Origin: Caballeronia turbans
GTDB taxonomy: Bacteria > Pseudomonadota > Gammaproteobacteria > Burkholderiales > Burkholderiaceae
Length of the DNA stretch: 64,000 bases
Assembly: GCA_001544655.2 (NCBI GenBank)
Contig: FCOD02000018.1
Span: 1 to 64,000, forward strand
Direction of reading: 5' to 3'
Shown here: positions 10,840-20,459 of the stretch, piece after piece
Numbering within the stretch: position 1 is the stretch's first letter
Layout: each line of letters starts with the position of its first letter
Notes under the pieces: generated by a model
What the model saw: the letters and a program-made list of their open reading frames with translations, nothing else
What the model was told of the DNA's origin: nothing
Databases searched by the model: none
Made by a program: the position numbers and the translations under genes

Positions 10840-12624
10840 TCAGTGGCCTGTGATCATGGTGAGATGCTCGACGATGGGACCGAGCGCGAGCGCCGGCACA
10901 TACGTGAGCGCGCCGACGAGCAGCAGCGTGCCGAGCAGCAGCACCACGAAGAGCGGACCGTGCGTCGGCAGCGTGCCGGCGGTCACGGCAAGACGTTTCT
11001 TCGCCGCGAGCGAGCCCGCGATGGCGAGCACGGGCACGATCGAGCCGAAGCGGCCGAACCACATCGCGATGGCGAGCATCGAGTTATAGAACGGCGTGTT
11101 CACCGAAAGGCCCGCGAACGCGCTGCCGTTGTTGTTGGCGGCGGAGCTGAACGCATAGAGGATTTCGGAGAAGCCATGCGCGCCGGGATTCGCGATACCC
11201 GCGGTGCCCGACGCCGTGAGCACGGCGATCGACGTGCCCACGAGCACGATCAGCGGTGTGAGCAGGATCGCGATCGACACCATCTTCATCTCGAACGACT
11301 CGATCTTCTTGCCGACGTATTCCGGCGTGCGTCCGATCATCAGCCCCGCGACGAAAACCGCGAGCAGCGCGAAGACAAGCATGCCGTAGAGCCCAGAGCC
11401 GACGCCGCCGAAGATCACTTCGCCGAGCTGGATCAGCAGCATCGGCACGAGGCCGCCCAATGGCGTCAGTGAATCGTGCATGTTCGCAACCGCGCCGCAC
11501 GACGCCGCCGTGGTCGCGACCGTGAAGATGCCCGATTGCGCAATGCCGAAGCGCGTTTCCTTGCCTTCCATGTTGCCGCCCGCCTGCGATGCGAAGGCGC
11601 GCGTATCGACGTGCAACGACGCGTAGAGCGGATTGCCCGCCTGCTCCGCCGAAATCTCGCCGACGCACGCGGCCGCGAACGCGATGGTCATCGCGGCGAG
11701 CACGGCATAGCCTTGCCGGCCGTCGCCGACCGTGCGGCCGAACACGACGCACAGCGCCGCCGGGATGATCAGCATCGCGAGCATCTGCATGAAGTTCGAG
11801 AATGGCGTCGGGTTCTCGTACGGATGCGCGGAGTTGGCGTTGAAGAAGCCGCCGCCGTTGGTGCCGAGCATCTTGATCGCTTCCTGCGACGCGACCGGGC
11901 CCATCGGCAACGTCTGCTTGTCGGCCGTGAGCGTTTGCGTGACGGACTTGCCCTGCGCGTCAGTCGATTGCATCTGATAACGCGTGACCTGAAGCGTCGG
12001 CACGTCCTGAGACGCCTTGAAGTTCTGGATCGCGCCCTGGCTCACGAAGACGAGCGCGAAGACGACGGCGAGCGGCGCGAGGATGTACAGCGTCGTGCGC
12101 GTGAGATCCACCCAGAAGTTGCCGATGGTCTGCGCCGAGTGCCGCTTGAAGCCGCGAATCAGCGCGACGACGACCGCGATGCCCGTCGCCGCCGACAGGA
12201 AGTTCTGCACGGTAAGGCCGAACATCTGCGCGAGATAGCCGAGCGTGCTTTCGCCGCCGTAGTCCTGCCAGTTCGTGTTGGTCACGAAGCTGACGGCGGT
12301 GTTGAACGCGGCATCGGGCGTCATGCCGCTCATGGATTGCGGATTGAGCGGCAGCATGCCTTGCAGGCGCAGCAACGCGTACAACACGAGCGCGCCGAGG
12401 ACATTGAAGAGCAGCACGGCAAGCGCGTAATGCTTCCATGACATCTCGGCATCGGGGTCGACGCCGGCGATGCGGTAGAGCATCGATTCGAGCGGGCGGC
12501 CGATTCTGCGCACGACGATCGACGTGCCGTCGAGCACGCCCGCCATGTAACGCCCGAGCGGAATCGCGAGCGCGATGAGTACGACGATGAAGATCGCCGT
12601 CTGCACGAAGGTATTGGCGTTCAT
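10840..12624 (-). CDS. kdpA: Potassium-transporting ATPase potassium-binding subunit KdpA
   Basis: The 594-residue, highly hydrophobic protein is the potassium-channel-like subunit that selects and translocates K+ in the inner membrane. Characteristic segments are [20 protein letters not shown] near residue 100, [20 protein letters not shown] and [17 protein letters not shown]. The start at 12624 was chosen because its ATG overlaps the kdpF stop codon, as expected for a coupled operon; a longer in-frame start would run through kdpF. No truncation is seen. Confidence 0.95.
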   Translation of the reverse strand: MNANTFVQTAIFIVVLIALAIPLGRYMAGVLDGTSIVVRRIGRPLESMLYRIAGVDPDAEMSWKHYALAVLLFNVLGALVLYALLRLQGMLPLNPQSMSGMTPDAAFNTAVSFVTNTNWQDYGGESTLGYLAQMFGLTVQNFLSAATGIAVVVALIRGFKRHSAQTIGNFWVDLTRTTLYILAPLAVVFALVFVSQGAIQNFKASQDVPTLQVTRYQMQSTDAQGKSVTQTLTADKQTLPMGPVASQEAIKMLGTNGGGFFNANSAHPYENPTPFSNFMQMLAMLIIPAALCVVFGRTVGDGRQGYAVLAAMTIAFAAACVGEISAEQAGNPLYASLHVDTRAFASQAGGNMEGKETRFGIAQSGIFTVATTAASCGAVANMHDSLTPLGGLVPMLLIQLGEVIFGGVGSGLYGMLVFALLAVFVAGLMIGRTPEYVGKKIESFEMKMVSIAILLTPLIVLVGTSIAVLTASGTAGIANPGAHGFSEILYAFSSAANNNGSAFAGLSVNTPFYNSMLAIAMWFGRFGSIVPVLAIAGSLAAKKRLAVTAGTLPTHGPLFVVLLLGTLLLVGALTYVPALALGPIVEHLTMITGH

Positions 12625-12716
12625 TCGAGATCCTCCGCACGCAGGAGCGCGTACACGAGGTACACGAGAAGCAGCAGCGTCGAGGCTGCCGCGAGCCACA
12701 TCATCCAGGCGTTCAT
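12621..12716 (-). CDS. kdpF: Potassium-transporting ATPase subunit KdpF
   Basis: A 31-codon frame encodes a single hydrophobic helix starting [20 protein letters not shown] and ending RAEDLE. Its size, hydrophobicity and position directly before kdpA fit KdpF, the lipid-like stabilising peptide of the pump. Its TGA overlaps the kdpA ATG, and its own ATG overlaps the stop of the upstream 35-codon gene, so all three are translationally coupled. Confidence 0.88.
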   Translation of the reverse strand: MNAWMMWLAAASTLLLLVYLVYALLRAEDLE

Positions 12717-12820
12717 GAGCGGCCTCCGGGCACGCGGCGGTGCAATCGCTCGCAGCCGCCCGCGAGCGCCACGCATAGTCCCCAAAAAAGGACGATGCCG
12801 GCGAGGTAAAGCAGGTCCAT
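12713..12820 (-). CDS. 35-residue membrane protein leading the kdp operon
   Basis: The predicted protein begins [20 protein letters not shown] and ends in a basic tail ([13 protein letters not shown]), so it has one membrane helix with a positive C-terminus. A strong Shine-Dalgarno (GGGGAGA) lies before the ATG, and its TGA overlaps the kdpF ATG in an ATGA arrangement. Small proteins of this sort ahead of kdpF occur in other proteobacteria, to my recollection, but have no established role that I can name. Position and coupling suggest a co-subunit or assembly factor of the Kdp pump. Confidence 0.7.
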   Translation of the reverse strand: MDLLYLAGIVLFWGLCVALAGGCERLHRRVPGGRS

Positions 12821-12900
12821 GTCGTGTTCTCCCCTTGTGTGGTTCAGGACAGGGTCGAGATTAAGGAAATGGACGTAAAGGGCGCGACAAAGGTGGGAAT

Positions 12901-12922
12901 CGGGGCGTAAAAATCGCGTAAA
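12901..12922 (-). promoter_or_regulatory. Candidate KdpE-binding box upstream of the kdp operon
   Basis: On the minus strand, TTTACGC is followed two bases later by TTTTTACGCCCCG, about 80 bases before the first kdp start codon. This resembles the remembered E. coli kdpFABC KdpE site (a TTTATAC half followed by TTTTTACACCCCG). The match is by eye. The -10 and -35 elements downstream were not assigned with confidence. Confidence 0.5.
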
Positions 12923-12989
12923 CAGGCTGTCGTCACGACACAAAGGCCGCGCGCACGCATCGCGCCGCAGTAGATGCCGGGCACGATCC

Positions 12990-13638
12990 AGCCGCTGGGA
13001 AGCGCGCCGAAAAGGTCCGGTCGATTGCCGCGTGGAACGTCTCGGATCTGATCGATGACTTCAAAGACAAGACGCTGAAAGCGCCTCTCGCTGACGGGAC
13101 GATCTATTACCGAAAGTGGGATCTGGAAAACGTGCTTCGCCCGAAGCTCGGCTCGATGGAAGTTCGCAAGGTCACGCCGGCTGACATCATGCACATGCTG
13201 GAACGCAGCAAGCGATCGTGGACCGTCTGCAAACGCATCCTCACGACATCGACGCAACTGTTTGCGCACGCCTCACGGAAGCGGATGATCGACGTCAATC
13301 CGTGCGTCGGCATCACGCAGAAGTCGATCATGGGCCCGCGTCCGCCGGTCAGATCACGCGTCATGCTATCCGAGGACGAGTTGCGTAAGTTGCTCGGCGA
13401 GATCGACGAGACCATCGGCCGCGAGCACGGCCTTGCTCTTCGTGTACTGCTTGCGAAATGCGTGCGCACGGTCGAGCTGGCCTACACTGCGCCCACGTTT
13501 CTCGGCTACCTCGGTCTCGTATATCTCGTGTCCTGGCTGTCGTATCGATACATCGAGTTTGGGGCGGTCAAGGAGTGGAGGGCTCTGCTGCCATCAACGC
13601 GAAAGGTCGATGCGGCCGTTGCTGCACCAGCCGACTAG
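12990..13638 (+). pseudogene. Integrase fragment joined to an acyltransferase C-terminus
   Basis: One open frame joins two unrelated partial genes. From about 12990 to 13480 it encodes the middle of a P4-type tyrosine recombinase: a core-binding domain (LGSMEVRKVTPADIMHMLER) and the beginning of the catalytic domain (LSEDELRKLLGEIDE, ALRVLLAKCVRTVEL, with the first catalytic Arg). After 'VRTVEL' the frame passes into YLGLVYLVSWLSYRYIEF, the last membrane helix and tail typical of acyltransferase-3 (OafA/YrhL-like) proteins, and ends with a stop. The recombinase lacks its N-terminal domain and the rest of its active site, so it cannot be functional. The fused frame marks a deletion junction in an old genomic island. 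Confidence 0.75.
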
Positions 13639-13696
13639 TCGTCGCCCGAGGCTGCATCGCCTGCCGCAGGACGGCCGGAAGACGGTCGTAACCTCA

Positions 13697-13722
13697 AAAG
13701 AAAAAGCCACCCGAAGGTGGCT
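13697..13722 (-). terminator. Orphan rho-independent terminator
   Basis: GCCACC and GGTGGC form a hairpin with a CGAA loop. On the minus strand it is followed by TTTTTCTTTT, a good terminator tail. No minus-strand gene ends here, so it is probably left over from a gene lost from the island, or it protects the region from antisense transcription. Confidence 0.6.
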
Positions 13723-13808
13723 TGGTGTGACCGGTCTGCACCTGCTTGCCGCCTCGCGGGCGGCTGGTTTGTCACTGGTAAAATGCGCGCTCTAAAACAG
13801 GGGGAGCA

Positions 13809-14831
13809 GTGGCAAAGCGCAGAGTGGATTGGATCGACGCGGCTAAGGGAATCGGCATTTTCTTTGTGGTTCTCGGGCACAGCCCGCTCTCCTACGAGAG
13901 TCGAGCGTTCGTGTACGCGTTCCACATGCCGTTGTTCTTCTTTCTTTCAGGGTTTCTCGTCGCCAATGCAAATTCGCTTTCAATGGCTGACAAGGCCAAG
14001 TCATTGCTGATTCCCTACTTGCTGTTGTGCCTCATACAGCTTGCGATTTTCACGTCTTACGAAAAGGCGCTCATCGACGACCCGACGACGACTGCGCAGG
14101 CGATATGGGGTTTTCTGTACTCGTCTGCCCCGGCGCTGAAAATCGACAAACCGTACTGGTTCCTGCCGTGCCTGTTCGTGACCTTCGCGTATTTCAAGCT
14201 TCTCACAAGACTAAGGACTACCCGGGCATTAGCAGTAGCAGTCGTTTTTCTTTCGATCGTCGCCTACGAATACAGCTCAATCGCAAGGTCAATGCACCTG
14301 CCTAGGTGGCCCTGGAGTTCCGATACAGCATTGATGGCTGTTTGCTTCATGATTGCTGGCTACCTATGCCGGCCGCTGTCGCCCGTTGTCGAGAGTTTGC
14401 GAAGACGCACTTCGTTTTGTATCGCAGCGCTCTTATTCTTCGCGGTATGGGTCGTGGTGCAGTTCAATAGCCGAAGCGACATGCTCGGACTCGGCTACGG
14501 GCGACACCTGTACCTCTATGCTGCCGGATCAGCCGCAGGCATTGTTGCCTGCATCTCGCTGGCGCAAGCGCTGTCGCGCGTCCGAGTATTGAAGCGGCTA
14601 GGCGAGAACAGCCTCACGCTTTTCATGTTCCAAGGCAACGTTTTAATACTTATCAACGTTGTCATCGGACAGTTGAACAATGCGCAGATCACTGATTGGC
14701 ATGTCCAGGACACACTCAAGTGGGGAGTGATCTACGCCCTGGTCGCGATCGTTGCGTTGATGCCGTTCTGTTGGCTTGTCAACAGGTACGCCCCCTGGTT
14801 GGTGAGGGGCATACCTCGATCGGCCCCGTAG
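13809..14831 (+). CDS. Acyltransferase-3 family membrane protein
   Basis: The 340-residue protein is an inner-membrane acyltransferase of the fucose-4-O-acetylase/OafA type, with about ten hydrophobic segments. The N-terminus has the family signature RVDWIDAAKGIGIFFVVLGH (catalytic-type His), followed by AFHMPLFFFLSGFL. It uses a GTG start preceded by GGGGGAG. Such enzymes O-acetylate cell-surface polysaccharides; the target is unknown. Base composition is visibly less GC-rich than the flanking genes, and the gene lies between integrase and phage remnants, so it is probably acquired cargo. It looks intact. Confidence 0.8.
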   Translation: MAKRRVDWIDAAKGIGIFFVVLGHSPLSYESRAFVYAFHMPLFFFLSGFLVANANSLSMADKAKSLLIPYLLLCLIQLAIFTSYEKALIDDPTTTAQAIWGFLYSSAPALKIDKPYWFLPCLFVTFAYFKLLTRLRTTRALAVAVVFLSIVAYEYSSIARSMHLPRWPWSSDTALMAVCFMIAGYLCRPLSPVVESLRRRTSFCIAALLFFAVWVVVQFNSRSDMLGLGYGRHLYLYAAGSAAGIVACISLAQALSRVRVLKRLGENSLTLFMFQGNVLILINVVIGQLNNAQITDWHVQDTLKWGVIYALVAIVALMPFCWLVNRYAPWLVRGIPRSAP

Positions 14832-14849
14832 CGCTGCATCCGTGGCCCG

Positions 14850-15137
14850 CGCTCGGGCACCCACAGGAATTGACGTGCCCGGGAGACCCAAGCAGGTCGC
14901 CGTGACTGTGGTCGGCAGCGCCGGGTGACGCTCGATGAAGTAGATGCGCCCGATCCCGTCCTGGAACCGGCCGGCCGATGTGTCGGGATCGACGCCGTTC
15001 ACGACCTCGAGGATGTCGTCGTTTTTTGCGCCGACGATCGCTGCTGTGCTCGAGGCAAGCTGGCCCTGCGATGTGCTCAGATTAGGCGTGCCGTCGGCGT
15101 TCGTCGTGCCAATCGAAGTGAGCGCGGATAGAATGGC
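14850..15137 (-). pseudogene. Phage baseplate J-like fragment
   Basis: A minus-strand frame encodes about 95 residues resembling the N-terminal part of phage/prophage baseplate J proteins. Recognisable pieces are NLSTSQGQLASSTAAIVGAK, VDPDTSAGRFQDGIGRIYFI and TATCLGLPGTSIPVGA. The rest of the gene, several hundred residues, is absent, and the frame runs on into unrelated sequence. It is a prophage remnant on the opposite strand from the neighbouring acyltransferase. Confidence 0.65.
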
Positions 15138-15259
15138 TGGCGCCCTCGCCCCCGCCCGATCGCCCACCAAGGCCCGGGGGGTAGCCAAGTGAATAGCTAG
15201 ACCCGCGCCCAAGCGCCCGCCCTCCTCAAAGCCTTACTGACAAAGCGTCTCTGAATCTC

Positions 15260-16042
15260 GTGAAAATCGCCACCTGGAACGTCAACTCCCTCAAAGTCCG
15301 CCAGCAACACGTCATCGACTGGCTCGCGCTCTCGGGCGTCGACGTGTTGTGCCTTCAGGAACTGAAGATGCCCGACGAGAAATTCCCTCGCGCCGAGCTC
15401 GAAGCCGCCGGCTACAAGAGCTGGTTCGCGGGACAGAAGACGTACAACGGCGTCGGCATTCTGGTGCGAGCGGACGCGGGCTTCGAAGTGGATGAAATCA
15501 GCGTGGTGCGCAATATCCCCGGTTTCGAGGACTTGCAGCAACGGGTGATCGCCGCGACGATCGACGGCGTGCGCATCGTCTCGGCCTATTTCCCGAACGG
15601 TCAGGCGCCCGGCTCCGAGAAGTTCGCCTACAAGATGCGCTGGCTGAATGCGCTGCGTGAATGGCTGCGCGAGGATATGGCGCGTCACCCGCAGCTTGCG
15701 CTACTGGGCGATTACAACATCGCGCCGGAAGACCGCGATGTGCACGATCCGAAGGCCTGGGAAGGACAGAATCTCGTCTCGCCCGAAGAGCGCGCGCACT
15801 TCGCGCAGCTCGTCGAGCTCGGCCTGACCGATGCCTTCCGCAAGTTCGAGCAGCCCGAGAAGCTCTTTACGTGGTGGGACTACCGGATGATGGCGTTCCG
15901 CCGCAACGCGGGGCTGCGCATCGATCACATTTTGTTGTCGGAACAGCTCGCGGCGCGCTGCACGTCATGTGAAGTGGATAAGGTGCCGCGCAAGTGGGAT
16001 CAGCCGTCCGACCACGCGCCCGTGATCGCGACGATCGACTGA
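15260..16042 (+). CDS. xthA: Exodeoxyribonuclease III
   Basis: The 260-residue protein is an endonuclease/exonuclease/phosphatase-family DNA-repair enzyme acting on abasic sites and 3' ends. Landmarks are KIATWNVNSLKVR at the N-terminus, the metal-binding Glu in LCLQELKMPD, ALLGDYNIAPEDRDVHD, RIDHILLS and the terminal SDHAPVIATI catalytic motif. It starts with GTG at 15260; the first residues (VKIATWN) match the family start exactly. It converges on ntrC with only 18 bases between stop codons. It marks the return to conserved chromosome after the mobile debris. Confidence 0.92.
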   Translation: MKIATWNVNSLKVRQQHVIDWLALSGVDVLCLQELKMPDEKFPRAELEAAGYKSWFAGQKTYNGVGILVRADAGFEVDEISVVRNIPGFEDLQQRVIAATIDGVRIVSAYFPNGQAPGSEKFAYKMRWLNALREWLREDMARHPQLALLGDYNIAPEDRDVHDPKAWEGQNLVSPEERAHFAQLVELGLTDAFRKFEQPEKLFTWWDYRMMAFRRNAGLRIDHILLSEQLAARCTSCEVDKVPRKWDQPSDHAPVIATID

Positions 16043-16060
16043 TCCCTGTTCAAGCGCCGC

Positions 16061-17545
16061 TCACGCGTCGAGATGCAGTTCCTGAATCTTGCGCGTGATC
16101 GTATTGCGGCCGATGCCCAGCCGCTCCGCCGCCTCGACCTTGCGCCCGCGCGTGAAATCCAGCGCCTCGCGGATCACCGCGGCTTCGAAGCGGCGCGCGA
16201 GTTCATCCATCACGTCGGCGGAATTTTCGCGCAACAGGCGCGCGACTTCGGTGCGCAAGCCGTTCTCCCACACACTCGTCGCGACGCCCGCGACCGTCGG
16301 CGCCGACGCGATCGCGCCGTTCGGCGCAGCAGGCGCCGGCGCCACCGCGCCATCGGAAGAAACGGCAATGACCTCCGGCGCATAATCTTGCCGCGGCGTG
16401 AGATCGGGCGGCAGATCCTTCTGCTCGATCACCTGCGCGGGCGCCATCACCGTGAGCCAGTTGCAGAGGTTCTCGAGCTGACGCACGTTGCCGGGAAACG
16501 GCAGCGACGCGAGATACGCGAGCGCCGCATCCGACACACGCTTGGGCTCGACGCCGAGATCCCGCGCACTCTTTTGCAGGAAATGGCGCGTGAGCAGCGG
16601 AATATCCTCGCTGCGCTCGCGCAGTGCCGGCAGACGCAGGCGAATCACGTTCAGGCGGTGATACAAGTCCTCGCGGAACAAGCCCTGCCGCACGCGCGCA
16701 TCGAGATTCTGGTGCGTCGCCGCGATCACCCGCACGTTCGCCTTCAGCGGATTGTGGCCGCCCACCCGATAGAACTGTCCGTCCGACAGCACGCGCAACA
16801 GGCGCGTCTGAAGGTCGAACGGCATGTCGCCGATTTCATCCAGAAAGAGCGTGCCGTTCTCGGCCTGCTCGAAGCGGCCCTGGCGCATCGCCTGCGCGCC
16901 GGTGAATGCGCCGCGCTCGTGGCCGAACAGTTCGGACTCCAGCAGATCCTTCGGAATCGCCGCCGTGTTCAGTGCGATGAACGGTCCGTTCGCGCGTGGG
17001 CTATGTCGGTGCAAAGCGCGCGCGACAAGCTCCTTTCCGGTGCCTGATTCGCCCGTGATGAGCACGGTCGCCGCCGAATGCGACAAGCGGCCGATCGCGC
17101 GGAACATATCCTGCATCGCGGGCGCCTGGCCGAGCATCTCGGGCGTTTCCGTCACCCGCTCGTCGACGGCCGCCTCGCCGCGCATGCTTTCGTCGACGGC
17201 GCGGCGGATCAGCTCGACGGCCTTGTCGACATCGAAGGGCTTGGCGAGATATTCGAACGCGCCGCCCTGGAATGCGGCCACGGCGCTATCCAGATCCGAG
17301 AACGCCGTCATGATGATGACGGGCAGACCCGGCAGGCGGTCGCGCACGGTCTGCAGCAGCTCCAGCCCGGAGCCGCCCGGCATGCGGATGTCGGAGACGA
17401 GCACTTGCGGGCTTTCTCCTTCGAGCGCGGCGAGCGCATCGCGCACACCGGAGAAACTGCGCGTCGTGAAGTTTTCTCGGGCCAGCGCCTTTTCCAGCAC
17501 CCAGCGGATGGATTGGTCGTCGTCTACTATCCAGATCGGCTTCAT
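16061..17545 (-). CDS. ntrC: Nitrogen regulation response regulator NtrC
   Basis: The 494-residue protein is the sigma-54-dependent activator of nitrogen-limitation genes. It has a receiver domain (acidic pocket DDDQS near residue 8, phosphoacceptor Asp52 in VSDIRMPGGSG), then an AAA+ domain with Walker A GESGTGKE, ESELFGHERGAFTGA (the GAFTGA sigma-54 contact) and LFLDEIGDMP. A C-terminal Fis-type HTH (EAAERLGIGRNTITRKIQEL) ends the protein. It lies 110 bases downstream of ntrB on the same strand and is probably cotranscribed with it. Its expected sites are the three dyads upstream of glnA at 20573-20659. Confidence 0.95.
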   Translation of the reverse strand: MKPIWIVDDDQSIRWVLEKALARENFTTRSFSGVRDALAALEGESPQVLVSDIRMPGGSGLELLQTVRDRLPGLPVIIMTAFSDLDSAVAAFQGGAFEYLAKPFDVDKAVELIRRAVDESMRGEAAVDERVTETPEMLGQAPAMQDMFRAIGRLSHSAATVLITGESGTGKELVARALHRHSPRANGPFIALNTAAIPKDLLESELFGHERGAFTGAQAMRQGRFEQAENGTLFLDEIGDMPFDLQTRLLRVLSDGQFYRVGGHNPLKANVRVIAATHQNLDARVRQGLFREDLYHRLNVIRLRLPALRERSEDIPLLTRHFLQKSARDLGVEPKRVSDAALAYLASLPFPGNVRQLENLCNWLTVMAPAQVIEQKDLPPDLTPRQDYAPEVIAVSSDGAVAPAPAAPNGAIASAPTVAGVATSVWENGLRTEVARLLRENSADVMDELARRFEAAVIREALDFTRGRKVEAAERLGIGRNTITRKIQELHLDA

Positions 17546-17654
17546 ATCGTTCGGCGAGAAGTCTTCGTATGGTTCGGTGTGAGCCCGTCGAAACGGTCAG
17601 GCTTCGATGCCTGATGTGTCACGTGCTTCGCGTGACGTCGCTGGTCGATCGTGA

Positions 17655-18797
17655 TCAATTCTCAAACGGCAACAAGATGGCGAATTCGGTGCAACCCGGC
17701 CGGCTCTCGACTTCGATCAAGCCATCGTGCTGATGCACGAACGACTGCGCGAGCGTGAGACCGAGTCCGCTGCCGTCTTCCCTGCCCGATACGAGCGGGA
17801 AGAAGATCCGGTCGCGGATTTCGCTGGGGATGCCGGGACCGTTGTCAGTGATATGCAAGTCCAATGCCAGTTTGTGCAGCTTTTTGCCGATCGTCACCTT
17901 GCGCGCGATACGCGTGCGCAGTTCGATCCGCGCATCGCCCTGAGAAATGCGCTCCTTCAGCGCTTCGGCTGCGTTGCGCACGACGTTGAGGAGCGCCTGA
18001 ATCAGTTGCTCCTTGTCGCCGCGCAGGTCGGGCACGCTCACGTCGTAGTCGCGCTCGATCGTGAGGCCGCGCGGGAACTCCGCGAGGATCACGGCCCGCA
18101 CGCGCTCGCATACTTCGTGGATGTTCACATCGCCGACGATATGCGGATGCCGGTGCGGCTCCAGCAAGCGATCGACGAGCGTCTGCAGGCGATCCGACTC
18201 CTTGATGATGACCTGCGTGTACTCGCGCAGTTCGTCGCGTTCGCGTGCGCCGAGCTCGAACTCCAGCAACTGCGCGGCGCCCCGGATGCCGCCGAGCGGG
18301 TTCTTGATCTCGTGCGCGAGATTGCGGATCAGCTGCTTGTTGACGGCAGTGAGATCGTGGATGCGCTCTTCGCGATCGGTGCGCAGATGGCGCTCGTTCT
18401 CGAAGAGTTCGAGCAGCACGTACTCCGACGCCGCTTCGAGATAGCCGACAATGGCGTGCACATGCACCGGCTCGCGGCTTTGACGTTCGAGCACCGCGTC
18501 GAGCCGCGTCGCGTTGAAGCGGTTCTCCGCGATCGACGCGATCGTGGTCGCCAGCTCGTCCGCATTCGCGAACAGCTCGGGCCAGTTCATCTGCGTCAGT
18601 TGCTTGCGCGACATCTCCAGCATCGCTTCGGCCGACGGGTTCGCGTACGCGATCCTGAGATTGCGCATGTCCAGAACGAGCACGTTCGTGGGCAGCGCCT
18701 CGAATCCCGGAAGCAGTCCGCTTGCCGCCAGTTGCGAGTCGTCCGTCAGCGCATCCGCGTGGCCCTTGCGCGCCTTGATCAGGTTCTTTAACACCAT
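17655..18797 (-). CDS. ntrB: Nitrogen regulation sensor kinase NtrB
   Basis: The 380-residue soluble histidine kinase has an N-terminal PAS domain (about 25-130), phosphoacceptor His162 in RNLAHEIKNPLGG, and a C-terminal ATPase domain with NVVRNAAEAL (N box), DNGPGIP and GSGLGLTLAQS. It phosphorylates or dephosphorylates NtrC under control of the PII protein. No membrane segments are seen, as expected for cytoplasmic NtrB. It lies between glnA and ntrC on the same strand, with a terminator between glnA and ntrB. Confidence 0.94.
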   Translation of the reverse strand: MVLKNLIKARKGHADALTDDSQLAASGLLPGFEALPTNVLVLDMRNLRIAYANPSAEAMLEMSRKQLTQMNWPELFANADELATTIASIAENRFNATRLDAVLERQSREPVHVHAIVGYLEAASEYVLLELFENERHLRTDREERIHDLTAVNKQLIRNLAHEIKNPLGGIRGAAQLLEFELGARERDELREYTQVIIKESDRLQTLVDRLLEPHRHPHIVGDVNIHEVCERVRAVILAEFPRGLTIERDYDVSVPDLRGDKEQLIQALLNVVRNAAEALKERISQGDARIELRTRIARKVTIGKKLHKLALDLHITDNGPGIPSEIRDRIFFPLVSGREDGSGLGLTLAQSFVHQHDGLIEVESRPGCTEFAILLPFEN

Positions 18798-18861
18798 CGT
18801 GCAATGGTTGAGGTCGTTCGTGACACCGATCTTCTTCTCGATCTATGACATTGCGGCGATT

Positions 18862-18892
18862 AAAAAAGGGACGGCGCGCCGTCCCTTTTTTT
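18862..18892. terminator. Bidirectional rho-independent terminator after glnA
   Basis: AAAAAAGGGACGGC is followed directly by its complement GCCGTCCCTTTTTT, giving a strong hairpin with A and T tracts on both sides. It lies between the glnA stop and the ntrB start, so it should end most glnA transcripts and make ntrBC dependent on read-through or its own promoter. Confidence 0.9.
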
Positions 18893-18959
18893 CACTGCAT
18901 CGCATGCGTCGCGCGCTTCGCCGGACTGCTCGCTTCGAAGCGCGCTCGGGCCATGCCGC

Positions 18960-20375
18960 TTACAGCGAGTAGTACATCTCGAACTCGATCGGATGCACCG
19001 CCTGACGATAACGCTGCAGCTCGTTCGTCTTCAGTTCGATGTATGCGTCGAGCATCGAATCCGTGAACACGCCGCCGCGCGTCAGGAACTCGCGGTCCGC
19101 GTCGAGCGCGTCGAGTGCCTGATCGAGGCCCGCGCACACGGTCGGGATCTTCTTGTCTTCTTCCGGCGGCAGGTCGTACAGATTCTTGTCCGCGGCTTCG
19201 CCCGGATGAATCTTGTTCTGCACGCCGTCGAGACCCGCCATCATCAGCGCGGAGAAGCACAGGTACGGGTTCGCCAGCGGATCCGGGAAGCGCGTTTCGA
19301 TGCGGCGGCCCTTCGGGTTGCTCACGTGCGGAATACGGATCGATGCCGAACGGTTGCGAGCCGAGTAAGCCAGCTTCACGGGCGCTTCGAAGTGCGGCAC
19401 GAGACGCTTGTACGAGTTCGTACCCGGGTTCGTGATCGCGTTCAGCGCGCGCGCATGCTTGATGATGCCGCCGATGTAGAACAGCGCGAATTCCGACAGG
19501 CCTGCGTAGCCGTTGCCCGCGAACAGGTTCTGGCCGTCCTTCCAGATCGACTGGTGAACGTGCATGCCCGAACCGTTGTCGCCGACGATCGGCTTCGGCA
19601 TGAAAGTCGCCGTCTTGCCGTACGTGTGCGCCACGTTATGGATGATGTACTTCATCTGCTGCAGCCAGTCCGCGCGCTGAACCAGCGTCGAGAACTTGGT
19701 GCCGATTTCGTTCTGGCCCTGGCCCGCCACTTCGTGGTGATGCACTTCGACCGGAATGCCGATCTGCTCGAGCAGCAGACACATTTCCGAGCGGATGTCC
19801 TGGAACGTGTCGACCGGTGCGACCGGGAAGTAGCCGCCCTTCGTGCCCGGACGGTGGCCGGTGTTGCCGCCTTCGAATTCCTTCGCCGACGACCACGGCG
19901 CTTCTTCCGAGCCGATCTTCACGAACGTGCCCGACTGGTCAGTGTTCCACTGCACCGAGTCGAAAATGAAGAATTCCGGCTCCGGACCGAAGAAGGCGGT
20001 GTCGCCCAGGCCCGAGCTCTTGAGATAGGCTTCCGCGCGTCGTGCGAGCGAACGCGGGTCGCGCTCGTAGCCCTTGCCGTCGGCGGGCTCGACCACGTCG
20101 CAGGTCAGGACCAGCGTGGACTCTTCATAGAACGGGTCGATGAACGCGGTGTCCGCATCCGGCACGAGCAGCATGTCCGACGCTTCGATACCCTTCCAGC
20201 CGGCGATGGACGAACCGTCGAAAGCGTGGCCGCTTTCAAATTTGTCTTCGTCGAATGCCGAGACCGGCACGGAAACGTGTTGTTCTTTGCCGCGCGTGTC
20301 GGTGAAGCGGAAGTCGACGAACTTGACGTCCTCGTCCTTGACGAGTTGCATGACGTCGGCCACGGATTTACTCAT
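18960..20375 (-). CDS. glnA: Glutamine synthetase, type I
   Basis: The 471-residue protein is bacterial GS-I, which makes glutamine from glutamate, ammonia and ATP. Landmarks are [27 protein letters not shown], the ATP-binding [19 protein letters not shown], the loop [17 protein letters not shown] and the adenylylation site NLYDLPPEE with Tyr400. The adenylylation tyrosine implies post-translational control by GlnE. A strong Shine-Dalgarno (AGGAGAT) precedes the ATG. Upstream lie a sigma-54 promoter and three NtrC-type dyads, matching transcriptional control by the adjacent ntrBC genes. Confidence 0.97.
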   Translation of the reverse strand: MSKSVADVMQLVKDEDVKFVDFRFTDTRGKEQHVSVPVSAFDEDKFESGHAFDGSSIAGWKGIEASDMLLVPDADTAFIDPFYEESTLVLTCDVVEPADGKGYERDPRSLARRAEAYLKSSGLGDTAFFGPEPEFFIFDSVQWNTDQSGTFVKIGSEEAPWSSAKEFEGGNTGHRPGTKGGYFPVAPVDTFQDIRSEMCLLLEQIGIPVEVHHHEVAGQGQNEIGTKFSTLVQRADWLQQMKYIIHNVAHTYGKTATFMPKPIVGDNGSGMHVHQSIWKDGQNLFAGNGYAGLSEFALFYIGGIIKHARALNAITNPGTNSYKRLVPHFEAPVKLAYSARNRSASIRIPHVSNPKGRRIETRFPDPLANPYLCFSALMMAGLDGVQNKIHPGEAADKNLYDLPPEEDKKIPTVCAGLDQALDALDADREFLTRGGVFTDSMLDAYIELKTNELQRYRQAVHPIEFEMYYSL

Positions 20376-20459
20376 TACCTATCTCCTGATTAACAAAAGT
20401 CGGCGAATCGCTTCGCCGCCCCGACCAATCCTGTACATCAATTCAATCGAGGTTGGAAA

